Program-made: the position numbers and the translations under genes | NCBI GenBank assembly: GCA_017472575.1 | Contig: JAFUPX010000039.1 | Location: forward strand, 1 to 45,812 | Length of the DNA: 45,812 bases | DNA from: Clostridia bacterium | Lineage (GTDB): Bacteria; Bacillota; Clostridia; Oscillospirales; Acutalibacteraceae | Reading direction: 5' to 3' | Shown here: positions 39,196 through 45,812 of the stretch, piece after piece | Numbering within the stretch: the stretch's first letter is position 1 | How the letters are laid out: each line of letters starts with the position of its first letter | Notes under the pieces: model-generated | The model's database searches: none | What the model was told of the DNA's origin: nothing | The model's input: only the letters and a program-made list of their open reading frames with translations

Positions 39196-40605
39196 TTAAT
39201 CTTCCTTATCTTCTAATCCGCAAGAGACCAAACTTGCTCTTTCTCTCAATTCGTCATCGATAACCGTGTATACCTTATTAAACCACTCCGAGTGCTCAAT
39301 CGTTTTACCAGTAGCAACGGCATCATCAATGTTAAGATGGCCGTAATATCTAATAGTAGTATCAATTGTTGCGTGACCGAGCCACTGTTGCACCAAAGCC
39401 AAAGAAACTTTGCCAAGACGAATCATGTGAGTAGCGAAGGTGTGGCGCATATCGTGATATCTTACCTTGCGGATTCCCATCTTTTTAAGCATTACACCGA
39501 AATGGTCCGAAACGTAGTCGGGTCTAATAATCGTGCCGTTGGGTTGAACACATACAAAGTCTTCAAAACGTGTGTCATAACCTTTGCCAAACACTGTCTT
39601 GTTGGTTTCAATCATTTGTTTTTGTTTTTGGAGCAAATCAAACAAATAGTCACTGTAAATAGGAAGTTTTCTACGGCTTGTCCTGTTTTTTACTGTTCTC
39701 TGAAAAACAACAAAAGATTTGTCAACTTTCTTTTGCCAAATTACATCTTTATACCGCTTGTCATTCGGCAAAATTTCCGTCTTGCTTTCGATGATGCTGC
39801 GGTTAATAAAAATAGTTCGGTTTTCAAAATCTATCGCCGACCAGCGAAGTCCCAACACTTCGGAACGGCGCATACCGAAAAACAATGCCAATTGAACCAC
39901 GATGTTAACGGGGTCATATTTATCGTTTAACCTTTCTGCAAGAATCACACTCTCATCAAATTTAAGAGGGTCACACTCAAAATCTTCAACAGAAATCTCA
40001 TCAATGAAATCAAGAGGATTTTCTGGGATAATTCTAGTCTTGTATGCTTTTTGTAAAGGCTTGCTAATCAAAGACTTGTATCGTTTCATCGTTGTGCCTT
40101 TCAAACCAACACTCCTACAATACTCAAAAAATTCATCTAAAACATCCGCCGTAACATCTTTTAGTAAATACTGGTGTAATTCCTTGAAATAGGTTTTCAG
40201 TTTAGCATTCGCAATACTAATATAGGAATCATAAGCGCCCAACTTATAGTCATTAGTATGAGTGTTTAGATAATGTACAACATAGTCATAAAAGTTCATA
40301 TTTGCTGTGTTGTATTTTTTGAGTTCTTGCGGGGTCATGTGCTTAACTTCATCTGTCTTTACGAGATGATTGTACAACTCAGCATCCAACTTATTAAGCA
40401 TTTCATACAACTCATTTTGGGCATCAGTAAAAGCCATCTTGCCATCTTTAGTATATCTGCCTTTACGAGCAATTTTCTTCATAAACTGAACTCGTTTTCC
40501 TGCGTTAATGTCATAATGTCTGATGCAGGCATAGTAGGTTCCGTTCTTTAAATGAACAGAACCACTTGCAGGTTTTTGTCCGAGTGCTGCAAGTTTCTTT
40601 CTCAT
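39196..40605 (-). CDS. int: Tyrosine recombinase/integrase
   Basis: A 469-residue phage-type integrase. The N-terminal arm-binding domain (about 15-65; GTYYACIRHYDINAGKRVQFMKK) is followed by a core-binding SAM-like domain (NFYDYVVHYLNTH..., about 104-200) and a catalytic domain. Catalytic residues: Arg 246 in FFGMRRSEVLGL, His 384 and Arg 387 in YHDMRHTFATH, His 411 in QWLGHATIDTT, and Tyr 420/421 in RYYGHL. All are present, so it should be active. It overlaps xis by 4 bases. Similar proteins (Tn916 Int-like architecture) drive integration of ICEs and prophages; tRNA-Ser next to it is the probable attachment site. Confidence 0.95.
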   Translation of the reverse strand: MRKKLAALGQKPASGSVHLKNGTYYACIRHYDINAGKRVQFMKKIARKGRYTKDGKMAFTDAQNELYEMLNKLDAELYNHLVKTDEVKHMTPQELKKYNTANMNFYDYVVHYLNTHTNDYKLGAYDSYISIANAKLKTYFKELHQYLLKDVTADVLDEFFEYCRSVGLKGTTMKRYKSLISKPLQKAYKTRIIPENPLDFIDEISVEDFECDPLKFDESVILAERLNDKYDPVNIVVQLALFFGMRRSEVLGLRWSAIDFENRTIFINRSIIESKTEILPNDKRYKDVIWQKKVDKSFVVFQRTVKNRTSRRKLPIYSDYLFDLLQKQKQMIETNKTVFGKGYDTRFEDFVCVQPNGTIIRPDYVSDHFGVMLKKMGIRKVRYHDMRHTFATHMIRLGKVSLALVQQWLGHATIDTTIRYYGHLNIDDAVATGKTIEHSEWFNKVYTVIDDELRERASLVSCGLEDKED

Positions 40606-40823
40606 GCAACAACACCCCCTCTCAAATAATTTTCAACCGCCAGTTTAGGAATGCGATATGTATTCCCAATGGTTACGGCATAAATAGCACCCTCCCTGAT
40701 AAGTTTATATGCTGCATATTCGCCTATCGATAGAATCTGCTGAAGGTCAACTACTGTCAAAACATCAGGATACTTTTTGATGCTCTTATGTGCTCTGGTT
40801 TTGATTGCTTCTGCTTTTGTCAT
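40602..40823 (-). CDS. xis: Excisionase (Xis-type winged HTH)
   Basis: A 73-residue protein in the Tn916 Xis/HTH_17 style: YPDVLTVVDLQQILSIGEYAAYKLIREGAIYAVTIGNTYRIPKLAVENYLRGG. Its start is preceded by AAGGAGATG, a strong ribosome site, and its stop overlaps the int start (ATGA), the usual xis-int arrangement. It should bind near the element ends and direct Int to excision. A promoter on the minus strand should lie in 40824-40982 but I could not pick a convincing one. Confidence 0.88.
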   Translation of the reverse strand: MTKAEAIKTRAHKSIKKYPDVLTVVDLQQILSIGEYAAYKLIREGAIYAVTIGNTYRIPKLAVENYLRGGVVA

Positions 40824-40926
40824 TTAAAACATCTCCTTAACTGATTATTTACACTTGTGCAAGCAAGTGTATGTAAGTTTTAAATTCCGGTAATATTTGT
40901 GAATAAATCAATTAAGGAATTGCTCT

Positions 40927-40949
40927 GGCGGGCAGGTTATCTACCCGCC
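40927..40949. repeat. GC-rich hairpin upstream of xis
   Basis: GGCGGG (40927-40932) / CCCGCC (40944-40949), within an AT-rich 159-base gap. No T-run follows on either strand, so it is not a standard terminator. It could end the transcript of the gene at 40983 in a different way or serve as a protein-binding or RNA stability site. Confidence 0.6.
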
Positions 40950-40982
40950 GGTGCAATGTAATTTCAAAGTAAGATTAAGCTA

Positions 40983-41594
40983 TTAAATTTCTTTAGTTGG
41001 ATTTAAAAACAACCATTTTGATTCTTCTTCTGAAAAGAATTTTGAATCTCCATTGTATTTAAAAACATTAGTTATGCTCAATTCTTCGCTAGCATAATAT
41101 AATGTTAAAAGTATTTCATTTGTTAGCGGCGTATCACCTTTATAGGAATTTAGTGCTTGTAACTGGCAGTTAATTAAGTGTTCTATATATTCACCAAAAT
41201 AATCTATCGGTTTTTCAGCGTTATATATACATTCTGCGTAGTAATATAGTTCCTTCTTTATGTAAAAAACATTTCTTTTGAAATATTCTTCGTAATCCGA
41301 ATCATCTACTAGTTCATATATTTTGAGTGCCTCACCGTTACTCAACGACTTACCAGCAAGATAGCGAATAATTAACTCAATTGGTATTTGCTCACGGCTT
41401 AAAAGACTGCTGCTATTCAATCTTAAAAACAGAGTTAAAGCTTCCACAAAACGAACCATCGATTCAATAGATTTCTCAATATCATTGATTTTGAGAAATA
41501 CAGCGTACAAAACAGACAGTACATCACTGTATTTTTCAATAATGTCCTCATCCTTAAAAACATCGTTAATGTTTCTATCGTTAATTTTTATCAT
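40983..41594 (-). CDS. Hypothetical element protein
   Basis: A 203-residue, mostly helical, acidic protein with no signal peptide, membrane helix, Cys cluster or catalytic motif that I recognise. It contains many Leu, Ile, Glu and Tyr residues, for example VVRFVEALTLFLRLNSSSLLSREQIPIELIIRYLAGKSLS in gist, suggesting an all-alpha fold. AAAGGA precedes ATG 41594. It lies in the minus-strand run of unknown element genes, upstream of xis and separated from it by a GC-rich hairpin. Function unknown. Confidence 0.68.
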   Translation of the reverse strand: MIKINDRNINDVFKDEDIIEKYSDVLSVLYAVFLKINDIEKSIESMVRFVEALTLFLRLNSSSLLSREQIPIELIIRYLAGKSLSNGEALKIYELVDDSDYEEYFKRNVFYIKKELYYYAECIYNAEKPIDYFGEYIEHLINCQLQALNSYKGDTPLTNEILLTLYYASEELSITNVFKYNGDSKFFSEEESKWLFLNPTKEI

Positions 41595-41665
41595 TTTAAA
41601 TTATTCCTTTCATATAAAAATTTTTTGTTGTATAAATTAATATTTTGTTTGATTTCATTTTCGTC

Positions 41666-42175
41666 TCAGTCGAGAGGGAAATGATGATGTGCTTTGTAAA
41701 ATAATTCGTTCAATGAAAGCTGTATTGCTTTATTGAATTCATCTGACATAAGTGTATCTAAATTTCCCATAAAATCGCATGCACAATCTTTATCAGCTTT
41801 AATCAGTTCGTTGATTCGCTTAGCAAAATCCGATTTCATTTTCACATCAATCTCAGCAAAAACTGTCTTTGCTTTTTTGTCGTAAATATCAATGCAAAAA
41901 ATATTTTCCTTTACAATTTCTTCGGAAAAATCATCCCATTTTAACCAAGCAAAAGCCCCAACATTATTACCTGCTTTAAAGAGAAGAAACTTAATGGTTT
42001 TAGCGTCCCATACGCTTACTTTTATGTAACTTTGAATAATAGTATCTACGAGTTCTTTTGTGGGATTTTCCGTCAATAACAATAGTCGTAATTTTCCATT
42101 AATTATTTCAACTACGGCGTCCATGGTTTTCTTATCTGAATCTTTGTCAATTTGTTTGTTTATAATTAAAGGCAT
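41666..42175 (-). CDS. Hypothetical element protein
   Basis: A 169-residue soluble protein. AAAGGAGCG precedes ATG 42175. It starts MPLIINKQIDKDSDKKTMDAV and contains a middle part with aromatic and beta-like segments (FLLFKAGNNVGAFAWLKWDDFSEEIV), ending in helices rich in Asp and Lys. The closing residues HHHFPLD form a short His-rich stretch that might bind metal, though this is only a suggestion. I recognise no family. It is part of the minus-strand block started by the promoter at 43429. Confidence 0.68.
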   Translation of the reverse strand: MPLIINKQIDKDSDKKTMDAVVEIINGKLRLLLLTENPTKELVDTIIQSYIKVSVWDAKTIKFLLFKAGNNVGAFAWLKWDDFSEEIVKENIFCIDIYDKKAKTVFAEIDVKMKSDFAKRINELIKADKDCACDFMGNLDTLMSDEFNKAIQLSLNELFYKAHHHFPLD

Positions 42176-42228
42176 TATAATCGCTCCTTTATAATATGAA
42201 TTTTTATAATAGTAAAATTTGTATGTAA

Positions 42229-42247
42229 CTCTGCTTGTTAAACAGAG
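42229..42247. repeat. Short hairpin between element genes
   Basis: CTCTG (42229-42233) / CAGAG (42243-42247), in the leader of the 41666-42175 gene just after the previous stop codon. It is one of three hairpins placed in gaps of this gene block. Confidence 0.45.
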
Positions 42248-42256
42248 CCTTTTGGG

Positions 42257-42676
42257 TTACCAAGTTCTGACAAGCCCTTTGGCAAGGGTTTTCCTAACAC
42301 CTATTGCCCCGAACTCGGAGCCGAATGGGTCATCTCGATTAACGACATAGACAACAGGTTCACCTGCTTTAATTAGTTGGCGGTCCATTTCCCATTCGTT
42401 TTTGTTATTGCTGACATAAAGATACGAGTCCATCGTTCCGAGCGAAGTAAATGTTCTGATGACATGATACACTCTGGCATTATGTTCTGATTCCCAAGCT
42501 CTAATTTCAGCAAGTTCTTCGTCACTTACCCAAAACAAAGCGCCAAGGGGCGGGTCACTTCTGGTAATATAACCCCAGTTTGCATATTGCTCAATGGTTT
42601 CATCATAGATATCAAGCAACTTCATTCGCTCGATAGCCTCAATGTCTTTTTCGTCAAAGTCCTCTTTCGTTATCAT
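42257..42676 (-). CDS. Hypothetical element protein (accessory ICE/phage type)
   Basis: A 139-residue acidic protein. I start at ATG 42676, right after AAAGGGGTG; an upstream in-frame reading would run through a hairpin that makes a poor coding sequence. The second half, ARVYHVIRTFTSLGTMDSYLYVSNNKNEWEMDRQLI with PVVYVVNRDDPFGSEFGAIGVRK, looks like a compact alpha/beta domain of the kind found in small accessory proteins of mobile elements. I do not recognise a named function. A hairpin with a 9-bp stem stands just upstream of its ribosome site. Confidence 0.65.
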   Translation of the reverse strand: MITKEDFDEKDIEAIERMKLLDIYDETIEQYANWGYITRSDPPLGALFWVSDEELAEIRAWESEHNARVYHVIRTFTSLGTMDSYLYVSNNKNEWEMDRQLIKAGEPVVYVVNRDDPFGSEFGAIGVRKTLAKGLVRTW

Positions 42677-42696
42677 CACCCCTTTCGATAATCTAC

Positions 42697-42719
42697 GGGT
42701 GGATGGATTGCATCCACCC
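42697..42719. repeat. Strong hairpin in the leader of the 42257-42676 gene
   Basis: GGGTGGATG (42697-42705) / CATCCACCC (42711-42719), a perfect 9-bp stem with a 5-base loop, 20 bases upstream of the start codon. There is no T-run, so it is not a terminator; translational control or transcript protection is possible. Confidence 0.65.
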
Positions 42720-42801
42720 GGCAAAATATGATTAAAAAATTAATAAGTAGCAAAACGAGATTTTTGCTTCTTATTAACCAGATACATATCTAATCCCATA
42801 G

Positions 42802-43290
42802 TTATGCACCTTTTTGATTATCTACTTCAAAAAAATCTGAAGCTTCAAACAATTCTGGATTGGTCTCATAGTGTTCTTTCAACCTGTTTATGTAAATCGT
42901 TTTATCTGATTGACCATCGTGCCAAAACTCTCCACCGTCAATTCTAATTTTTTGTACAGTGCCGTTTTCTAATAACCAAATAGTTACGAAGCGAGTCCCA
43001 TTTAATTTGAGGTTTTCTATTTCATCAGAATTGAAATAAAAAGTCGCTTCAATCTCCAATCCCGTACAATAGCTTTCGGGGTCATACTCATTAAACGGTT
43101 TATGACTCCAAGGATAAAATACGACATCACCAAATTTGTTGGTATATAGTTTTCTTGCTAATTCGTGAATGCTTCCATCAGCGGTGGATATGATACTGCG
43201 AATCTTATCTTCACAGACGTTGTCGATGATTGCTAATACATCATCGAAAGTAATCTTCTCATTTTTTGAGAAGTTTTGTGCTTTACTCAT
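42802..43290 (-). CDS. Hypothetical element protein, first gene of the minus-strand block
   Basis: A 162-residue protein opening MSKAQNFSKNEKITFDDVLAIIDNVCEDKIRSII. The centre (EIEATFYFNSDEIENLKLNGTRFVTIWLLENGTVQKIRIDGGEFWH) predicts beta strands, and the tail is acidic. No known motif is visible. GGAGG lies 9 bases before ATG 43290. It is the gene nearest the strong minus-strand promoter (43429-43457), so it is probably made early and in quantity, in divergence from the resolvase-like regulator. Confidence 0.7.
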   Translation of the reverse strand: MSKAQNFSKNEKITFDDVLAIIDNVCEDKIRSIISTADGSIHELARKLYTNKFGDVVFYPWSHKPFNEYDPESYCTGLEIEATFYFNSDEIENLKLNGTRFVTIWLLENGTVQKIRIDGGEFWHDGQSDKTIYINRLKEHYETNPELFEASDFFEVDNQKGA

Positions 43291-43428
43291 TATGTAAAAC
43301 CTCCGTTTCTTTTAATTTTAATTCAACAGTAGTTGTTTGGGTTTCTGCAGAAAAGCCATATGATATGAATAACCCAAAGATATATTTATTCGAGTTTTTC
43401 AAATCTTTCAACCATATCGAGTGATTAG

Positions 43429-43457
43429 AGTATACTACACAAACTCGAATTTGTCAA
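43429..43457 (-). promoter_or_regulatory. Minus-strand promoter of the element's gene block
   Basis: TTGACA (43452-43457), 17 bases, TATACT (43429-43434), read on the minus strand. It has the same -35, -10 and spacing as the divergent promoter 31 bases away. Confidence 0.88.
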
Positions 43458-43487
43458 GATATTTTTATAAAATATTTCAACCATTTC

Positions 43488-43516
43488 TTGACATGGTGAA
43501 AAATATGGTGTATACT
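43488..43516 (+). promoter_or_regulatory. Plus-strand promoter of the resolvase-like regulator
   Basis: TTGACA (43488-43493), 17 bases, TATACT (43511-43516). The -35 is bracketed by TTTCAACCAT (43476-43485) and ATGGTGAAA (43493-43501), a near-perfect inverted repeat; TTTCAACCAT occurs again at 43407-43416. These are good operator candidates. Confidence 0.87.
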
Positions 43517-43550
43517 TACCGTAACAAACAATCAAAAAGGAGGTCGCATA

Positions 43551-44462
43551 ATGCGATACATTTATACGTGTGTGTCTGGAAATCGAATGAAAACGATGGA
43601 AGAAGCACAACAAACAAGAAAATATAAAAAAGCTAAGGAATTAGAAGAAATTTTCAAAGCCGATAAAGTGATTATTGATATCTGTTCGACATGGAACCGT
43701 GAAAAAACAAATTTAAAATCAATTTTGTCTCAACCGGAAAATGTTATTATTGTATCTGATGTATCGGCACTTGGGAAAAAGGATGAACTCGCTGAAACCT
43801 ATATGCAAATAATTGATTCTAAAAACGAATTGCTTATTTGCTATTTCAACGATTGTAATGTTTTAACTGTTAATGAAATTTCGACAGTAGATATTAAATT
43901 AGAAAAAAAGACCGATGTGCCTATCGAAAGGAACCTTGAAATACTAAATAATATTTCTTCGACACAATACAAAAAAGATGGTTGGCAAATGGTTGACAAA
44001 GCAAGTGTTGAAGCATACTGGCAACATGAACGTGGCGAAAAAAGTATGACCGAAGTGCTTAAAGAACTCGGAATTAGTCGTAATACTTTTTTAAAGCGTG
44101 TTGCCGAATACATACACACAGATGCTTGGGTTGAAAGAATAGCCAAAGAAGATAACGAATTCGGTATTAGTAACATTGCTGCAAGAATTGGCGAAGTTAC
44201 TGAAAATGGAATTAAAATGTATAATTTCAAAATAGAACATCCAATAGAATATGCGCATTTACCTCTGAACGAAACAGGAAGAGAAGCGGGTATTGAATTA
44301 GAGATGTATGAAAAAGCACAAGAGTTAAGAGCTTCCGAAGATGAAGAAGAAATTGAGGAAGGCAATAAACTCTTTGACAGATGGTGGGCTATTGTATTCC
44401 AGTCCCATCGAGAAATGTTGAAATATGAAAAATATCAACGCAACTTAAAATATCGTAAATAA
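43551..44462 (+). CDS. Degenerate serine-recombinase-like protein with HTH, probable regulator
   Basis: A 303-residue protein. Residues 1-105 follow the resolvase fold: YIYTCVSGNR in place of the family YxRVS, and VIIVSDVSALGKKDELAETYMQII in place of the DRLGR helix. The Ser (position 9) is kept, but the catalytic Arg residues are replaced by Cys 7, Ala 73 and Lys 76, so recombination activity is doubtful. Residues 150-190 form a resolvase-type HTH (SMTEVLKELGISRNTFLKRVAEY). The C-terminal 110 residues are acidic and helical. AAGGAGG precedes ATG. It sits on its own promoter, back to back with the element's gene block, the place of a master regulator. Confidence 0.75.
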   Translation: MRYIYTCVSGNRMKTMEEAQQTRKYKKAKELEEIFKADKVIIDICSTWNREKTNLKSILSQPENVIIVSDVSALGKKDELAETYMQIIDSKNELLICYFNDCNVLTVNEISTVDIKLEKKTDVPIERNLEILNNISSTQYKKDGWQMVDKASVEAYWQHERGEKSMTEVLKELGISRNTFLKRVAEYIHTDAWVERIAKEDNEFGISNIAARIGEVTENGIKMYNFKIEHPIEYAHLPLNETGREAGIELEMYEKAQELRASEDEEEIEEGNKLFDRWWAIVFQSHREMLKYEKYQRNLKYRK

Positions 44463-44472
44463 GATTCAAAAA

Positions 44473-44507
44473 AATCGCTATACATCCTCAAAAGTTGTAT
44501 AGCGATT
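44473..44507. terminator. Hairpin after the resolvase-like gene
   Basis: A perfect 12-bp stem AATCGCTATACA (44473-44484) / TGTATAGCGATT (44496-44507), with ACTTTTA after it on the plus strand and an A-run before it. It is a likely terminator though the T-run is imperfect. Confidence 0.72.
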
Positions 44508-44575
44508 ACTTTTATATGAAAAAAATTCAAAACTTTATCTATGAATATTCTAAAAATCAAAACCCATGACGAAAA

Positions 44576-44632
44576 GACCATGTACCATTTTGTATTTTAA
44601 AAAATGGATTATTACATGGTCTGATTTTGTTT
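44576..44632 (+). repeat. Long two-part hairpin followed by a T-rich tract
   Basis: GACCATGTA (44576-44584) / TACATGGTC (44613-44621) encloses CCATTTT (44585-44591) / AAAATGG (44601-44607), with a small bulge, then TGATTTTGTTTT. It may be a terminator for the plus strand or a replication-related structure (origin-like) beside the replication gene. 44463-44702 holds no supported ORF. Confidence 0.55.
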
Positions 44633-44702
44633 TCCCGTCCTCTTTTCGTAACTCTTAAAATAGAAGATGAAAAATAAAATATATATGTTATCCCCAAACG
44701 GT

Positions 44703-45812
44703 CTAAGAAGAGTCGTTTATCTCTATAATTCGTTCCCAACCGGCGACGGTTGGGATTATATTGGTTATATAGTGGATAATATTTTTGCATATATTTGCTT
44801 CCTTTCTGCTCAGACATTCTCTGAACAATAATAATGTTCGTTCTAACATTTCTTCGTTGTGTTCAAGTTCTTGTTGCTTTTCGGCGCTGATAACAGCACC
44901 GGCGGTTAAGGTTTGGTTTTGGATGATTTTAGGGACATCTAACGGAAATGGACAGATATCATAGTCATATATCTTATTAAGTAACCCTATCGCTTTACTG
45001 TGTTTCTTGTTATCACCACAAATAAATCTATTTAATAATTGAATATTTTTAGTAATTGTTGAAGGTCTTAAACGTCGATTTCCCATTTCCATTACTTCAG
45101 CTGCAACCACTTCAAAATCCTTGTGGTCAATAACTGTTCCAGACAACTTAAATCTGTTTATAGCATCGTTATAATATTGAACCCATTTTGCTGGATACTT
45201 GAGTATAGTTGCCGTTACTTGCTTTCCAAGCAATTTTCTTCTAAAACTTTTTCTTCCCTGAATTTCTATTCTAATGGTGGGTGGTAAGGTTGCTCTTATA
45301 TATTTTGGAATATGTGGGTCGTAGTTTTTTATATATGCATTAAAAGTAAGTCCCGATTTATAATATCTTCGTTCTCCTTTATCCTCTTGTGGGGCTCTCT
45401 TGTATTTCCCGATAGTAGGTTGCTTTTGTAACCAAGCGATAACTTTCTTACAATCATCCAATGACGGCATAATTACAGATTTATATACATCAAAACGAGA
45501 CACGATTCCTTCTTCAAAACATAATGGTAATTTCGTTGCTTGATATACTGCTTGCTCAATTTGTTCTTTAACAAAATCATACTGGTTGTTGGTGTATTCG
45601 TAGCAATTGAATTTGTTAGCAATTCTACTCGCGCTAAACGATACCGATACCATAGAACAACAAGGAGTATAATTAACTGTTACTCCATCTTTCATAAATT
45701 TTACAAAGTGGTCGTATGGAACCGTCTCTGAAACCGGTTCGTACTTCCAATCATCAAGCATCAAATCATAGATGCCATACCAGTTCAACGTTACGGTATC
45801 GACCGATAAATC
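44703..45812 (-). CDS. Phage/plasmid replication protein, gene II/X (CRI)-like, 5' end outside the window
   Basis: The frame is open from the right window edge (DLSVDTVTLNWYGIYDL), so the start lies beyond it; at least 369 residues are present. SFSASRIANKFN, IVSRFDVYKSV, GLTFNAYIKNYD and TIRIEIQGRKSFRRKLLG fit the core of the filamentous-phage gene II/X-like replication proteins, where RFD, the Tyr-Lys-containing segment and IRIE-x-R are the conserved landmarks. The C-terminal 150 residues are helical and end in a Trp-containing tail. Such proteins nick DNA and start rolling-circle replication, suggesting the element can replicate after excision. I see the family pattern but have not confirmed the catalytic Tyr. 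Confidence 0.72.
   Translation of the reverse strand, partial: DLSVDTVTLNWYGIYDLMLDDWKYEPVSETVPYDHFVKFMKDGVTVNYTPCCSMVSVSFSASRIANKFNCYEYTNNQYDFVKEQIEQAVYQATKLPLCFEEGIVSRFDVYKSVIMPSLDDCKKVIAWLQKQPTIGKYKRAPQEDKGERRYYKSGLTFNAYIKNYDPHIPKYIRATLPPTIRIEIQGRKSFRRKLLGKQVTATILKYPAKWVQYYNDAINRFKLSGTVIDHKDFEVVAAEVMEMGNRRLRPSTITKNIQLLNRFICGDNKKHSKAIGLLNKIYDYDICPFPLDVPKIIQNQTLTAGAVISAEKQQELEHNEEMLERTLLLFRECLSRKEANICKNIIHYITNIIPTVAGWERIIEINDSS

Larger units (their letters stand above)
38265..45812. mobile_element. Integrated element next to tRNA-Ser (satellite/IME-like), right end outside the window
   Basis: Immediately after tRNA-Ser the gene content changes: xis, tyrosine integrase, HTH proteins, several unknown short genes, a recombinase-derived regulator and a gene II/X-like replication protein. 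The DNA is visibly more AT-rich, with A/T-ending codons, than the metabolic genes on the left. No capsid, terminase, relaxase or conjugation genes are seen in the 7.5 kb available, so whether it is a satellite phage, a mobilizable element or a longer ICE is open. The left boundary is placed at the 3' end of the tRNA by context; the core att sequence and right boundary are not determined. Confidence 0.82.

Noticed and set aside
43551-44462. Active site-specific serine recombinase or transposase
   Set aside because: The catalytic Arg residues of the resolvase fold are replaced, and the usual N-terminal YxRVS motif is altered, so activity is doubtful.
44557-44817. 86-residue minus-strand ORF at the end of the replication gene
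   Set aside because: It overlaps the replication gene in another frame and runs through a long hairpin; no ribosome site.
1-45812. CRISPR array, insertion sequence or rRNA operon
   Set aside because: No regularly spaced repeats, no transposase ORF and no rRNA sequence were seen.

Overview
The window looks like chromosome of a strictly anaerobic, low-GC Clostridium-class bacterium, most likely Oscillospiraceae/Ruminococcaceae (Ruminococcus-like). The reasons are AT-rich leaders with consensus sigma-A promoters, an ethanol/hydrogen operon (adhE, thioredoxin-like ferredoxins, sensory HydS, PP2C phosphatase, group-B [FeFe] hydrogenase) of the type I recall from Ruminococcus albus, a split cobalamin-dependent methionine synthase, and a MocR/ECF pyridoxine salvage locus. 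The species cannot be named from the sequence alone.

Layout. 1-2310: two CNNM/CorC-type membrane proteins. 2332-2907: a small zinc-ribbon protein and a small Xre regulator. 2962-5609: a promoter and a yybP-ykoY (Mn2+) riboswitch with terminator, then an OadB-type sodium pump subunit, a 44-residue OadG-like protein and an AI-2E/PerM-family permease. 5654-8716: vitamin B6 salvage (ECF S component and kinase) divergent from a MocR regulator. 8773-12278: DUF3048 lipoprotein, trmB split by one in-frame TAA, rsmG, and a Noc/ParB-like gene preceded by an unusual hairpin repeat. 12377-18313: ruvX, a histidine phosphatase, an orphan PTS EIIC, nth, an alpha/beta hydrolase, a lipoprotein and a DUF1015 protein.

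18352-26665 is a seven-gene minus-strand operon that appears to start at a promoter whose -10 lies inside a near-perfect Rex operator (26629-26646). Its order is adhE, APH-fold kinase-like protein, two thioredoxin-like [2Fe-2S] proteins, HydS with a PAS domain, SpoIIE/PP2C-type phosphatase, HydA. The NADH-consuming ethanol pathway, hydrogen production and a redox/hydrogen sensor would thus be under NADH/NAD+ control. A LysR gene separates it from a divergent methionine/one-carbon operon (metF, MetH reactivation domain, metH core) followed by a hydrolase, a HAD phosphatase and an MFS carrier.

34637-38298 carries a small diguanylate cyclase, a ribbon-helix-helix regulator with a tandem-repeat operator candidate, tRNA-Ala(CGC), comM, and a tRNA-Ser locus. 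That locus has a perfect consensus promoter, a GC-rich structured segment, a truncated tRNA-Ser 5' half and an intact tRNA-Ser(CGA). From tRNA-Ser to the right edge lies an integrated mobile element: xis, tyrosine integrase, two further Xis/HTH-like proteins, four unknown genes, a degenerate serine-recombinase-like regulator expressed from mirror-image promoters, and a gene II/X-like replication protein cut by the window edge. The strongest leads are the trmB nonsense codon, the layered tRNA-Ser region, the Mn riboswitch on a sodium-pump operon and the recombinase-derived regulator.
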